Source: Carettochelys insculpta (taxonomy: Eukaryota > Chordata > Testudines > Carettochelyidae). Taken from it: a DNA stretch of 64,000 nt. The stretch is taken from the NCBI RefSeq assembly GCF_033958435.1, contig NC_134138.1:184609298-184673297 (forward strand), given 5' to 3'. Shown here in pieces: positions 12,540 to 24,219 of this stretch (the stretch's first letter is position 1; every line of letters starts with the position of its first letter). The notes beneath the pieces are model-generated. The model had not been told where the DNA came from. It saw only the letters and a program-made list of their open reading frames with translations, and searched no databases. Made by a program: the position numbers and the translations under genes.

Positions 12540-13531
12540 CAGCAGGCCACAACCACAGCAGGCACATTCGGGTGGCTAACCTCCAGCCTCATGAAGAAGC
12601 ATCTAAATTGCCCATTCAGCCGCCCAAATGCCTGCTCAGCAGTGTTCCTGGGATGGTTCAGGTGTGTGTTGAACATGTCCTGGGATGGGTCGATGTGTCC
12701 TGTATAGGGCCTCATGAGCCACAGGTACAGGGGGTACACGGCATCGGCCATGATGCAGGGGGACATGGTGATGTCTCCTACTGGGACCTCCCATGGGGGG
12801 AGATAGGTGCCCTCCTGCATTTGGCAGCCAAGCCACAAGTTCTGAAACACCCAGGCTTCATGGGCCTTGCCTGACCATCCCACACATGTCCATGTACTGG
12901 CCCTGGGAATCGAAAAGAGCCTGAAGGATCATGGAGTGGTGCCCCTTTATGTTTATAAAGGCACCAATGCTGTGTTCTGGGGCCCGGAAGGTGATGTGCT
13001 TGCTATCTAGCACCCCAAAACAGCTGGGAAAGCCCAGGTTCATGAAGCTGGTGGGGCTGATGTCCAGGTCCCTAACAGTAGCCACCCAGTGGAGGAGAAG
13101 GGTATTGATTGCCTGGATGACCTGCATGGGGTGCAAGACAGATGCATCCGTGAATGCATGGCTGGGTGGTACCTGTGCCTGTGCAGGGCCCCCCTCCCTG
13201 GCCCCCTGCATGGCCACCCTCCCACCCCCTTGTTGGATGCCCATTCCATGGTGGGTGCAGGGCCCCGGCCTGGCTTACCTAGATCCGGACTGCCCTGATG
13301 GTGTCCTTGCCCACCCCGAACCGATGTCAGACGGAGTGGTGCCTGTGCAGGGTGTCCAGCTTCCACAGGGCCATGGTCACTCACTTGCACAGGGGGATTG
13401 TGGGCCTCACCCTGGTGTCCTGGTGCTGGAGGACTGGGGTGAGCCAGTGGCACAGCTCCTTGAATGTCTTCCTGGTCATCCTGAAGATGCGCAGCTACTG
13501 GTCATCATCCCAGCCCCCCCAGCATGAGGCA
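12540..13531 (-). pseudogene. Harbinger DDE transposase pseudogene (two exons)
   Basis: Read on the minus strand, the N-terminal part (13510-13275) shows FRMTRKTFKELCHWL, then FGVGKDTIRAV. A gtaagc donor follows (near 13278), with an acceptor tgcag before VIQAINTLL (near 13118). This is the short intron commonly placed here in Harbinger transposases. The next part has LGFPSCFGVLDSKHI, where D lies at the first catalytic position of the DDE_Tnp_4 fold, then KGHHSMILQALFDSQGQ. Near 12870 the frame shifts into GWSGKAHEAWVFQN, and it continues to HPRNTAEQAFGRLNGQFRC and ACCTLHNI at about 12540. Besides the frameshift there are in-frame stops in the first part (such as the TGA in the SV*HRFGVG region). 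Convergent with the Myb-like ORF, and not functional as read. Confidence 0.85.
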
Positions 13532-14109
13532 GTCCCACCAGTCAGTGCTGGTGGGAAAACCCCAGTGTCACCAAATCACCAGAGTTGGGCGCAGCCACTG
13601 GCCTTGGCAGAGGGCCTGTGGGGCAGGGGCTATGCGGCTGGCCCTACGGTGCTGCGGGAGGACAGCCACCAGCAGCACTGGCAGGAGGTTGGCCATGGCC
13701 TGGAGGAAATCCCCTTGGAACTGCTGAAGATCCATAAGGGTCTCCACTGGGGCTCAGGTCTGTGGAAATGGTGTGCTGTGCTGTGTACAGGATGGCAGCC
13801 CTGAATATGTGCCAGGTGTGTGTTTTGGGAGGGGCCTTTTAAAAGAGAGGCTGGCTGCGGCCACAGAAGGGCTTGTCAGCCCTGCAACCTCCATCCGTGG
13901 CATTTCCTGGCCTCTTATTTTGAAATAGAGGCCATGGGTGTATAGATGCTTCCTTTTGAAGTGCTGGGCCATTACTTCAAAATAGCAGATGGTGAATTCG
14001 ATCTGCTTTGTGTGGGGGGGCTGTGCATTTTTCAAGTTTGTTACTTCTAAGTTGAACTTCAAAATAAACTGCTTTGAAATTATGGAGTAGTGTGGACACA
14101 GCCCCCATG

Positions 14110-14845
14110 GTACACTGTGAATTCAAGTTGGAGCATGGAAAGTAAGACATCAGCAATAACCCAGACATTAATAAGTGACCTGATTCGCAAAAGTTGGGAG
14201 CACCTAGCAGCTCCAATTGAGCACTTATCAAAGAGCCTAAATATGGATAGAGGAACCTTATTTTGGACTTCTATTTTTGAGAATCTTGGCCCAGATAATT
14301 TTCTTGTCCTTTAGCTTTAACATTAATCTGCAAAGAGGCACTTTATCACTTTTATTCTTTGATGGCAAAACACAATTTGTTTTCTCAAGGGCTGCCAAAA
14401 CACGACTACTTACTCATCCTCTCCTGGGTTCCACCCTGTGTAGCCTTCTATTGTGCATTCCACCTATATGCCTTTAAATATTTACATTTTATAAGATAAA
14501 TATCACTATCCTTATTTTATAAGATAAAAATACATTTTTTTCTATCTTATAAAATGAGGCTAGTGATGCTTATGTACTTATGCTATAAGGATGTTTTCTG
14601 AAGTCATCGCTAATTTTGGGTGCCTCATTTTTGACCAATGCTGGTTTGTTATCACTAGTTAGTGGTTTGTTTGTAATCTTCAGACAATAATGCTGCAATC
14701 TCAACAGTAAGGAGGCGATCTTCAGAGTCCTCACTGATTCAGGAGAGCCAGGTGGTACATACCACCCTAAATATATCTTATTGTCTGTGTAAGAGGATTA
14801 AATATTTGCATAGTGTATCATTTCTTTCAGGGAAGGCCCATGAGG
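14110..14845. other. Intergenic, nothing recognised
   Basis: AT-rich. A short TTATAAGATAAA word is repeated in both orientations near 14490-14560. No gene evidence. Confidence 0.35.
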
Positions 14846-14855
14846 CCTGATTCAG

Positions 14856-14942
14856 GAAAGCACTTAAGCATGTGCTTAATTCACATTGTCTTCTGTGCAA
14901 ATCAATAATGTTTTTATTTTTAAGCATATGCTTAAGTGCTTC
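14856..14942. repeat. Inverted repeat built from CTTAAGCA(C/T)(A/G)TGCTTAA
   Basis: The left arm (14856-14879) GAAAGCACTTAAGCATGTGC is mirrored by the right arm (14920-14942) with GCATATGCTTAAGTGCTTC. Each arm is itself nearly palindromic. This resembles an old dispersed amniote palindromic repeat. Confidence 0.6.
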
Positions 14943-15084
14943 ATTGACAAAGGATTCAGTACACAATATATTCGTATAACTGAGGAGTAACTTAGGTATA
15001 GGTTTGGCATGCAAATTTGCTTATATTCGACTGAAGTAGACGTTTAAGAGTCATATATATATATAAATTTGTGTATGTGTGAGT

Positions 15085-15700
15085 GGATGACCTGGAAGAT
15101 GTGGAGCAGTTCACCTACTTGGGGAGCATTATGGGCAAAGACAGAGAAACAGACAAGGATATCAGTGCCAAGATAGGGAAAGCAACAGCTTTATTCAAAT
15201 CTCTAAGTCCCATATGGAGTTCACAAATAATTTCTGTGAAGTCAAAACTGCAGATCTTTAACACAAATATGAAGAGTGCTTGTGTATGGATGTGAGACCT
15301 AGCATACTAAAAAAATCTTCAAATCACAATCTACTGACATTCATAAACAGATGCCTGAGGGACATCCTTCACATCAAATGGCAACACTTTTTCACAAATG
15401 GGCAGCTTTGGAACAGCGCAGGACAAGAACCACATGATGCTCAAATAAAGAGAAGAAAGTGGGGATGGCTAAGCCACACTCCCAGAAAACCATCATCCAG
15501 CATAGTCCATAAAGCTCTCAAATGGAATCTGCAAGGAAAACAGAAAAGATGAAGACCTCGGACAATGTGGAAAAATTCTCCTAGGACTGAAGGACAATTG
15601 GGGTACTCCTGGAGTCAGCTAGAAGTTTTGTCCTAAGACAGAGTGAAATGGAGGAGACTTGTAGATGACTTATGCTCCGTGCAGAGTACAAGGGTTTAAG
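15085..15700 (+). mobile_element. RTE-like LINE, 3' ORF fragment
   Basis: The reading frame at 15083 gives VEQFTYLGSIMGKDRETDKD and KIGKATALFKSL, the standard segment after the RT palm in RTE-like elements (FTYLGS...D.DI..RI.KA). A second frame gives FINRCLRDILHIKW and IKRRKWGWLSHTPRK, the usual C-terminal region. Frameshifts separate them. It ends at about TACAAGGGTTTAAG, the same end as the minus-strand copy at 36285, so this is probably the true 3' end of the family. Confidence 0.75.
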
Positions 15701-15991
15701 CCACGTAAGTCAAGTGTGTGTGTGTAAATAGACAAAAATTCAACCAGAAAACAGTTGTTTCTTCCACTCAGTCTTTGGAGTTCAAGTAATGTGAGACCCA
15801 GAACTGAACCCTTTGGTTTTACAAAACCAAAACATGGGCAATAAAAATTTAATAAATCCAGTAGGAAGTCATTTCCCATTTTTGCCTGTTACCTTCCAAG
15901 ACTCAGAATTCATTTTTGATCCCCTATACAAAGTGTTACAGAAGAGGTCTCAAACAGAAAGCTGAATCCATCAACCCAAAGGCAGAGAACA

Positions 15992-16200
15992 TGGGATAGG
16001 GATAGCTCAGTAGTTTGAGCATTGGCCTGCTAAACTCAGCATGGTGAGCTCAGCCCTTGAGGGGAGCCAGTTAGGGAGCTGGGGCAAATAGATTTAAAAA
16101 AATCTGTCAGGGGTCATAAAGGTTCTGCTGCGAGTGCAGGGGACTGGACTCTATGACTTCTGAAGGTCCCTTCCAGCTCTGTGAGACAGGTATACCTCCA
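15992..16200 (+). mobile_element. tRNA-derived turtle SINE (Cry/Pol III type)
   Basis: The head GGGATAGCTCAGTAGTTTGA is tRNA-like with an A-box; a degraded B-box (GTGAGCTCAGCCCTTGA) follows at about 35 bp. The body is A-rich (AAAAAAATCTGTCAGGG), and the tail GACTTCTGAAGGTCCCTTCC resembles the CR1 3' end, as described for turtle SINEs mobilised by CR1. Confidence 0.8.
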
Positions 16201-16204
16201 TATA

Positions 16205-18460
16205 TGGCATCTTCTGGAATTTGTTACTTATATATTCCATAGGCTGATAGTTAAATCTGTGGTTGACTGCTACAATCAACTTCTGGTTAGTGGATTTTGA
16301 GTCCACTAACTATATCCTCCATTAGTTCTCAGGCTTGCTGACAAATCCCTGCTCTGTGGCAGGGTGCTTGGATCCATGAGCCTGATGGATTTTTGAGTTT
16401 CCATGTGAAGATCAGACACTTCCACTACATAATACAACTTACTGTGGTTCTGCTGGTTTTTGGACCTGTCACAGTTCATTTGCATCTCACATATTTTAAT
16501 TTCAAAAAACTAACAGATGCAATTTCTTATCTTGTGGTACCATCATCTCTTCTTCTCATACATACTCCCTGCTTCTTCCTGTTTTAAAATTGTTAGGCTT
16601 TCAAGAGACCTCAGATTGCCCCGTGAGGTTAGTCCCTGTTCATCTTTAATAAATAGATAATTGTACAGGCTTTAATTTGTTTACTCTTCTTTACACATTT
16701 TCATCTTCTTTGTATGCTTTACCTAGAGGGGGAGGGTACCATGCAATAGAATCAGACTAATAAATTAAAAAATAGAAAAGAAAAGAAAACAGAGGCGAGA
16801 GGGAAGTGATGCCAAAGGAAAATTACAGGAAATGTTGTTTCTTTTGTATTTAAAGACAATTCAGAATATTTTTGAGAAAACTTTTAACTACAGAGAATAT
16901 AAATCAGCTGGTTTAAAGTATAAGTAATGAAAGTAACACTGCTATTCATGCTTTCCACTTTTGAATCAAGTGTTGTTAATTTAGTGTAATTTTTAAGTAC
17001 CATGTAATGGTAGAATATGTATATAATCAATGTTTCCATTTTTACCTTCTCTTTTTAAATAGTATCGTTACTTTCAAATCTGTTTAAGGAACATAGTTAA
17101 TATAACATTTGTAGTCTGTATTCCATATAATTTAACTCACATACACCTGTGATAACAATAGTACTAAATGGAAAGTCAGTGGGACCTTGGTTTCTCAGGT
17201 CATTTAGGCATTTTTGAAGATTTTATCTAGAACATTAACTCTGAGCGTCATTGGTAAGTTTTTAAGTATGCAAGTCATGGGATCATAAGGCACTTTGTGA
17301 TTATAAAGTAATAGCTGTGTACAATTTTAGATGGTGATCCTGTGAAGACTTCCATACAGGCTTAGTTTGATATATCTATATATCTATATAGATATATAGA
17401 TATAGATGAGTGGTTACATTGACAAACGTGACCGTTCAAAGCACACAAAGTTAATATGTGCATAAATCTTTACAGGATCAGGGATTTCCCCTGGGTCAGA
17501 TTGTGATAGCCTCACTCCCACTGCACAGCAGATTATCACATAAGTACTCCTATTAAAGTCAATGGGAGCAATTGTGAGGGGAAGTGGTAGTAAGGCACAA
17601 TAAGTGTCTCACAAGCTAGCCACTAAGCATAAAAGAATATGTGCGTGATATTTCTCACTTGTAATTGAAAGGGGTTATCACATTCTTTTCTCAAATAATT
17701 TAAAGAAAAAAATCATAACATATTTTAAAGAGAACTGAAAAGTATTAAAAGAAAAAGGTGGGTGGGAGGTTTTTCAAAACAATATAATGCTACCATGTGA
17801 AACACAAACATTTTATGAAACAAACAATTTTGTAAGAAGCTCAAGGTTAACTTCTTAGAAGCTATGGCTCAATTTGAGAATAGACTCGCAAAAATAATTC
17901 TTTGCTGGTATGTGATAAAGAAAAAAGATTTTGCAAGTTTCTTTGTAAAATCCAGAGACAAACAAAACAAGGAAAGCCTTTGAACTTCTATTCTTTGGAT
18001 GACAATATTAGCTACATTTTATCAGGTTTAGTGTTTTTAAATGCTATTAACTCATAGACTAAGTATGACATTTCTTAACAATGTAAGTAGTAGCAGGGGT
18101 CAAGGGATATAACTCAGCTGAAGTTTATTTGAATCAGTCCTACTTGAAACAGACTGAGTACTCTTAGCGCCTGAGACACATCAATATCTAGGAAGTGGTA
18201 TGCATGCTTGCTATTACCATGTTTCAAGGCAGAGAAAAGGAAAGCAAAAACCCAAGAGCTGCATTCTGGTGGTGCTTGGAATTTGTACATGGATTTAGAC
18301 CTATATTGCAATGACACATAATATCTATATAAATGGATAAATTCAAAAATATAGATAAAAAAATCTTCTGAACGTTGGAGCATTTGAAATCCAGATTTGT
18401 AACGGAATACTTGGTAGACTACACAGCTTGGGATCAGCATTCTTTTAGGTGACCACTGCA
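16205..18460. other. Intergenic, nothing recognised except a TATC palindrome
   Basis: AT-rich DNA without exon-like segments. It contains a perfect 34-bp palindrome of TATC/GATA words at 17371-17404. Confidence 0.4.
17371..17404. repeat. Perfect 34-bp TATC/GATA palindrome
   Basis: The left half is made of TATATCTATA and TATCTA words and the right half is its exact reverse complement. A microsatellite-type cruciform candidate. Confidence 0.8.
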
Positions 18461-18462
18461 GG

Positions 18463-18893
18463 ACTCCATGCAGCGGAAAGTTCTACATTTCAGGAGATAG
18501 TCTCTTGGTGGTCTGTCGTGTCTGACAATGATGTCTTGAGCTTGCACGGGCTCATCAGTTGTGGACTTGCATGTGGTTGAGGAGTCCAAGCCTTGAACAG
18601 CATGGGCGTTCACAGTAGGGGCAAGGGAATTGTTCTGGCTCTGTCTTTGTGGCTACTGCTGTTGCTTTTCTCCTCTCATGAGCATCAATAGGCGTTCAGT
18701 TTTCTGCATGCTGCTCTAGCTGCTTTGGCTTTAATCCAGCATGAGTAATGTTGGCCTTCGCGCAGTCTCTATACATCTTGCGAGGCCTACCTTGATTTCT
18801 TTTGCCCTGGGAGAGTTCACCATAGAGGAATTGCTTAGGTATTCTTGACTCCACTATTCATATGATGTGCCCCGTCCAGTGAAGCTGGCTTAA
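18463..18893 (-). mobile_element. LINE C-terminal fragment with zinc-finger motif
   Basis: On the minus strand, allowing frameshifts, it reads as RWTGHIIRI...IPKQFLYGELSQGKR..GRPRK, the post-RT region also seen at 53.6 kb and 27.7 kb. It ends with FPCPYCERPCCSRLGLLNHM followed by QVH, a C-x2-C...H zinc-finger-like motif. 5'-truncated. Confidence 0.65.
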
Positions 18894-19112
18894 AAATATC
18901 CAGTTGCAATAATGTTAAAACCCTTATTTAAGTATGTTATGAAAAATGTGCCTTCTTTTCTATTAGAAGTACTGCCAGACTATCACTCTGATTCTAAAAA
19001 TGTGCCTAATCCAAAACTTTGATGTGCTTGGCATCGACCTCTGAATCCCAAATGACCCATACTTGTCTAATTGGCTGACCCCAACCTTCTCACCCTCACT
19101 TTGGCAGACCCA

Positions 19113-19235
19113 AAAAAGCAGTCAAGTAGCACTTTAAAGACTAACCAAATAATATATTAGGTGATGAGCTTTCGTGAGACAGACCCACTTCTTCAGATCA
19201 TAGTCATACCAGAACAGACTCAATATATAAAGCAC
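19113..19235 (-). mobile_element. Repeat family A copy, minus orientation
   Basis: Nearly identical to 440-590. In reverse complement it carries CTGAAGAAGTGGGTCTGTCT followed by CACGAAAGCTCATCACC, then TTAGTCTTTAAAGTGCTACT. Confidence 0.7.
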
Positions 19236-19239
19236 ATTA

Positions 19240-20080
19240 GTCAAAAAATCTCTGTCACTTTTTGGCAGACACAGTGTCTCCAGCAACACAGAGAAAATGT
19301 ATACAACAGTAGTTTCTGTTGCATGTTTTCACAGTGTACAACATTCACCCTATACAGCACTGCATTTTTATAGACGTAAAAGTGTAGGTAAGTATTTTCT
19401 ATTAAATGTTGATTGAGAATGAAAGATGCTCTGTAAAGGCCTGACTCTGCAGGATACTGAACGCTTTAGGTGCTGAAGACTTCCAAATTCAACTGATTAC
19501 ATTAGGAGCCAATGGTTCTCAGCACCTCCCAAGAGGCAGAATCAGGTGCTAAAATACTATATTTGCACAACACAATAAACATTTGTAATTATGTAAGACT
19601 GAATTCATAATTTAAGTCTGAACAAACAAAAATTATTTTTGTGCTTTTCTGTCAAAAACAAGAACAAAGCACATTGTAAGTAAATTCCATTGTTTATACC
19701 ATGCATTCTATGTGCGGTCAAAACAAGGACAACTGTAGTTTAACTGCTTTTTTTGTGGAAAAAAAATTCTTTTATCTGTTAGAGTGCCAAAATTTGTCAC
19801 ATCTTCTGTCATTTCAAAGGAAACTTTTACTTTTAGGCATTTATAAGTCAGTTACAATATTCATTCTACTTTAAACCTGCTACACGCGTCTCAGTCCAGA
19901 AGCAACTTTCTCCTTTCTAAAACTAGAAAAATATATTGGAAATGGTTTCTTTTTTCTGTAAACATGCCTTCAAAGAGTAAGTAAGATAGTTTGTCCGTTA
20001 GGGTGAAATCATGGCCCCAGTGAAGACAATGGGAGTTTTGCCATTATTTTTAATAGGGTTAGGATTTCACTCTGTATTCC
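19240..20080. other. Intergenic, nothing recognised
   Basis: AT-rich. Contains a variant of the recurring AATGGGAGTTTTGCC word near 20028-20042. No gene evidence. Confidence 0.35.
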
Positions 20081-20085
20081 TAGTT

Positions 20086-20627
20086 TCAGAAGAGATTGGA
20101 CTTTCCTGGTCTGCCACCTGACTGATCCAGAGCAAGAGAATTTGCTGGACCAGGGAGGTTCCCTGGCACCGGTCCCCAAGCCCATTGTCTGCTGCTAACA
20201 GTCTACCTATCACCCTCTCAGGCATCCTGCCTTGGCTGTGTGCTCACCCTGCTGCTGCTGGCCTCCTGGGTGTCCCAAGTTCTGTTTGCTGCCACAAGGC
20301 TCTGGTCCCAGTCCTGTGCACTCAGGGGCTGTCAAAGGGGTCCAGCCTGACTTGCTGCTAGGGGCTCTTGCACCAGCCCGGTGCTGCCACGGATTCCTGT
20401 GGGGCTCTGGCCCCAGCCTCGTTTTCTGTGGGCTGTGAGGGGCTGCTGCAGGCATCTGGCCTCAGTCCCATGCTGCCTACAGCCAGGCTGCCAGCCCTGT
20501 TGCTTTTGTTCTTGGCTGTCCAGCCTGCCCTTAGGCTTCCAGGATTTCTGGGCTAGGAGAATCTGTAGTCCTGATGTTCAAGGACCAGAGACTGCCAGTT
20601 TTAGGAGGTGCAACCTGTACATGCAAT
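20086..20627. mobile_element. pogo/Tigger-like MITE
   Basis: The right end GTTTTAGGAGGTGCAACCTG followed by TA matches the right ends at 41929 and 51173. The left part GGACTTTCCTGGTCTG...CTGACTGATCC...AGAGAATTTGCTGGACCAGG matches the left end at 50662. The left terminus is disturbed, so its exact start is uncertain. The GC-rich middle has no recognised protein. Confidence 0.65.
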
Positions 20628-20639
20628 TGATTGGTTGAA

Positions 20640-21605
20640 AACCCACACAAGAGAAAAGCCCTTCTTGATGTTAGGACAAGAAAAAAAAAGACTGCATTTA
20701 TTAAAATATTGTCATATGTTAGGGAGAATGTTTTCTGATACTTTAGGAGTATGCAACCATTATGGGACATACATTGCTTAGACGCAAATGACCACTTTTA
20801 TGTATATACAGGCTCTAGCCCATAGTCTGAATTGGTTTTACTTCAGTTATATGCCAGAACAGAGATTAGGTAAATGGACTCAGTTATGCCATGAAACCTC
20901 ACGAGGGGAAAACCACATGTGTATCACATGAACCCAAAAGGGAAGGGTTTAAAATGTCAGTATAGCACACAGGATTAAAGACAGTGAAAATATAAAGCTA
21001 CTTGTGAAAAACCATTAGAAAGTTGCAGGGATGTTCCTGATCAGTTGTTGAAAATTGGTAAGGGCAGGCTCTCAGTTTTGCTGCTGTCCAGCATCTTAGA
21101 TATTTTAAAATTGTCTTTACTGTATACTCTAGTCAACTCGCTAATGCTTTCGCACCACCACCCTCTACTGTACATGGACAGAACTGTAAAACTAGGCATC
21201 ATAGATCTACATGAGTAACAGAGAATCTCCTTTAACAAGTGGCAAGGGCCTGTATTTTTTTAAAAGCAATATTTGAGTCTGAGCCTGCAATTGCTGGGAA
21301 ATTTCAAGTAACCCTAGCACGAAGCACAGCTTCAATCACATAATGCAAGGAGGCTATGGATTTGTATTGATATACAGTATGCTACAGTTATTGACAGTGA
21401 CACTGATGATACTTTAGTCTTATCTACTATATATTTGAGAGAGTTTGTGCACCTGTCTGTGAATCCACCTGTTCAAGAATTCCTCCTAAATGGTAAGAGC
21501 TACGACCACCAAATTCGGTATGCAGCTTCTTCTTCTCATTACTTAGAGCAAACTGAAGGCTTGGTTGTGTGAAGGACAATGGGATATGTGTGGAATGTAA
21601 TTGCC
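20640..21605. other. Intergenic, nothing recognised
   Basis: AT-rich, no recognised repeat or exon. Confidence 0.35.
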
Positions 21606-21611
21606 TTTTAT

Positions 21612-21815
21612 ATGGGGGTGGGATAGCTCAATGGTTAGAGCACTGTCTTCGTAAACCCAGAGTTGTGAGCTCAGCCCTTGAGTGGGAAAATTTAGAGGTC
21701 TGGAGCAAATAAATTAAAAAAATGTGTCAGGGAAAGTGGTAAGTCCTGCTGTGAGTGTAGGGGACTAGAGTCAATGACCTCCCAAGGTCCCTTCCAGCTC
21801 TATGAGATACGTATA
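21612..21815 (+). mobile_element. tRNA-derived turtle SINE (Cry/Pol III type)
   Basis: Head GGGATAGCTCAATGGTTAGA with GTGAGCTCAGCCCTTGAGTG downstream. Body ...AAAAAAATGTGTCAGGG, tail GACCTCCCAAGGTCCCTTCC. Same family as 15992-16200. Confidence 0.8.
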
Positions 21816-22249
21816 GGTATATCAAACAGAAAGGGAAGGGGGAAGAGAGTAGGGACAGTGATACTTAGGAATGACCACAGGGGGCAACAAGCACAGGTCA
21901 AAGTCAGACCTGAGCCCTGGGGAGAAGCACTGGCTGGCAGCACAGCCCCAGCTGCCTTTGGGGAGCAGGTAGACTGTGCAACCCCAGGAAGAAGATGGGG
22001 GAGGGAGCTTCATGGTTCCTGACAACCCGGGGATGAAGACAGTAGGCTGACTCCACAGCTCCAGGCACCCTGGGGAGCTGCTGCCACAGTAGCAGTGCCA
22101 TCTTCGCCACCATGGTTGGTCCTGGTGAGCCCCTGAGACCTACCAGCCTCTTGCTCTGAAACATGCCCTCTGCTGTGACTCCTGAGCCCTCACAATGACC
22201 TGAACAACTCCATGTAACTCATTTAATTAACCTAGATTAGCCCATAAGC

Positions 22250-22362
22250 TTTTTTGGGCAAAGCTTATGCTCCAAAATAGCTATTAGTCTATAAGGTGCC
22301 ACAGGACTTCTTGTTGTTCTCGAACATACAGAGTAACACTGCTACCTCTCTGATACTAGATT
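22250..22362 (+). mobile_element. Repeat family A copy, plus orientation
   Basis: GCTTATGCTCCAAAATAGCT, TTAGTCTATAAGGTGCCACA, GGACTTCTTGTTGTTCTCGA, then ACAGAGTAACACTGCTACCT: core and 3' tail of the family. Confidence 0.75.
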
Positions 22363-22369
22363 AGTCCAG

Positions 22370-23915
22370 AAGTTGCAAAGATGTAACTCTTTTAACCATA
22401 AAATAAGACATTTAGTTTTATAGCTAGAGAAGAAAACTAAATACATGCATGTACAAAAGAGACATCTCAAGTCCTGCATTTCAGACTGAATGTATTAAGT
22501 TCTTTACAGTGACTTTAAAATCATAGCTTCACAGCAGTTCTAAATGTGCAGAATATGCATTCTGAAATAATTTCAAGAGATCTAAAATCACAAGAGTGAC
22601 CCCCAAATCACGAGATTTTAAAAAATCTTAAACTGTCTTTTGATTTTTGACTCCACCCTGCCCTTCCCAGAATATGTGATGATTTGTGCTGCCCGTTTAA
22701 ACAATATTATTGGTAAAATGGTTTTCACTTCTGCTGCAGGTACTCTCACTCTCACATCTGCCTGTTGGCTGCTCAGAAATTAAATTCTGTCCCCTGTCAG
22801 CGAAACTCATTTCTCTTTGCACCCATTCAACTCAGCCCTAACACCATTAGTTCAGCCTCGGCCACATCACTTTTGTCCCGCTCAGCCCCAGTGCCATCAG
22901 TTCACCCATGGGCAACAGGTATTGTAGGCAAGGGAACACTGGGGCTGCTGTGTGGCAGCCCCAGCCCTCCAGGTTGCCAGAAAGAATCAAGCTGGGGTCA
23001 GCTGGTTCTTGACTCCACAGTGGCAGGGGTAAGGTAGCTGAAGTGGCAGGACTTGAGGAGTGAAAGAGGCAGGGCTGGGGATTGCCTTCCCCAGCTGTGC
23101 CTTCATCCACCTCTCATGAGTTCACCCCATCAGCATCACCTTTTCTTCTCCTGGGGCATTTCACTTTCCCCTGTCAGGACTGAGGGTGGCTGCCATGGGA
23201 TCTTTTCTCCCTTCTTCCCCTTCCAAACTGGGGTGGAGGTGCAGAACTCTGAAGTGTATTCACCCACCTTCCTGTGCCTTCCAAAACCAGGTATCACAGT
23301 GAGGAAGTGGGGAGATGAGAGGGACTGTCCCCGTTGCTTACAAGTGAGGAGAGGAAAGAGAGAGCTTCATCTCTACACTGAATCGCTGGATTCTTTTTGT
23401 GCCCCCTTCCACTGCTGTTAAGTGGTTGTTGAGAAAAAAGAGAGAGTGCTCTTCCTACAGCAGCTCTAACTGGTCACTGTACCCCCAGGTAGTGGGCAAA
23501 TGGGGCAGACAGCTATTCAGAGTGGGTTTTTTTGCAGGGTCAGGGCTCAAATTTGCTGGAGAGTGTGAGCTCTGCTTCCTTCTTTCTGGCTTCTCACTCA
23601 GCCAAAATCATATCCCTAGCAAAAAATAATGGGAGTTGGCAATACTGGAAGAAGGTGATTTTGGTCCCTGTTTCAGGAGTTGTGACAAGTGAAACCAACT
23701 GAGAGTTGGGTCCCAATGTTCTAGTTTCTTTTCAAACACATAATAATAGTTGGTCCCTGACCTGAAGAACTTGCAAAGCATGGTGGTGAGTTTGTTACAT
23801 GGGAGCTGTAACTTCTCAATCACATCTCATATGGGGCTATTAAACTTTTGTTAGCTAGCAACATTTAATCCCCTTTTGAACTGAGCTGGATTCCAACTCT
23901 CTTGATTATATTTAA
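22370..23915. other. Intergenic, no gene recognised
   Basis: Mixed composition, with a moderately GC-rich stretch at 22780-23350 that is open in several frames. I find no domain, splice structure or repeat signature that supports a gene. Confidence 0.35.
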
Positions 23916-23926
23916 GCCTTCTAGCT

Positions 23927-24219
23927 CAGCGTTTCTTAAACTATCTCTGCGAATCACTGATGTTCCATGAACAACTCTCAGGTGTGTCACGAGCACTTGG
24001 AAAAATACACTGATGTTATGTATGTTCTGTTATTAAAACTTCTTTGATGTTACTTCTTCATTGATATGATACCTGATTAAATTTCTACATTTTGTTTTTG
24101 CTGTATATGTTGATGGGTTTTTTTTGTCTGACAACTTTTTTTTTAATTTTCATAAGTGTTCCGCATAAACAAAATTATTGTTTTGTGTTCCGTGGTCTCG
24201 AAAAGTGTAAGAAGCACTA
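23927..24219. mobile_element. hAT-type MITE, same family as 63248-63571
   Basis: Left CAGCGTTTCTTAAACT and right AGTGTAAGAAGCACTA form imperfect inverted ends. Flanks TTCTAGCT (23919-23926) and TTCTACCT (24220-24227) are 7/8 identical. The inside shares the GTTCCGCATAAACAAAATTA and GGTCTCGAAAAGTGTAAGAA words with the 63-kb copy. Confidence 0.75.

Larger units (their letters stand above)
10724..14106. mobile_element. PIF/Harbinger DNA transposon, decayed, about 3.4 kb
   Basis: The outer ends form degenerate inverted repeats (TTTCTACACTAGCAATGAA at the left against TGTCCACACTACTCCATAA in reverse complement at the right). Both sub-termini are filled with ACTTCAAA/TTTGAAGT words. TAA precedes the left end; the right-side duplication is not clear. 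Inside are the two standard Harbinger genes, a Myb/SANT-like ORF (+) and a DDE transposase (-), facing each other. The internal part is GC-rich compared with the flanks. Confidence 0.8.

Noticed and set aside
12066..12707. Long proline-rich + strand open frame
   Set aside because: It lies opposite the Harbinger transposase remains and most of it is a GC-driven shadow; only its first part resembles a Harbinger Myb-protein tail.
16001..16075. Functional tRNA gene
   Set aside because: The tRNA-like head is part of a SINE with a degraded B-box, and no cloverleaf could be closed.
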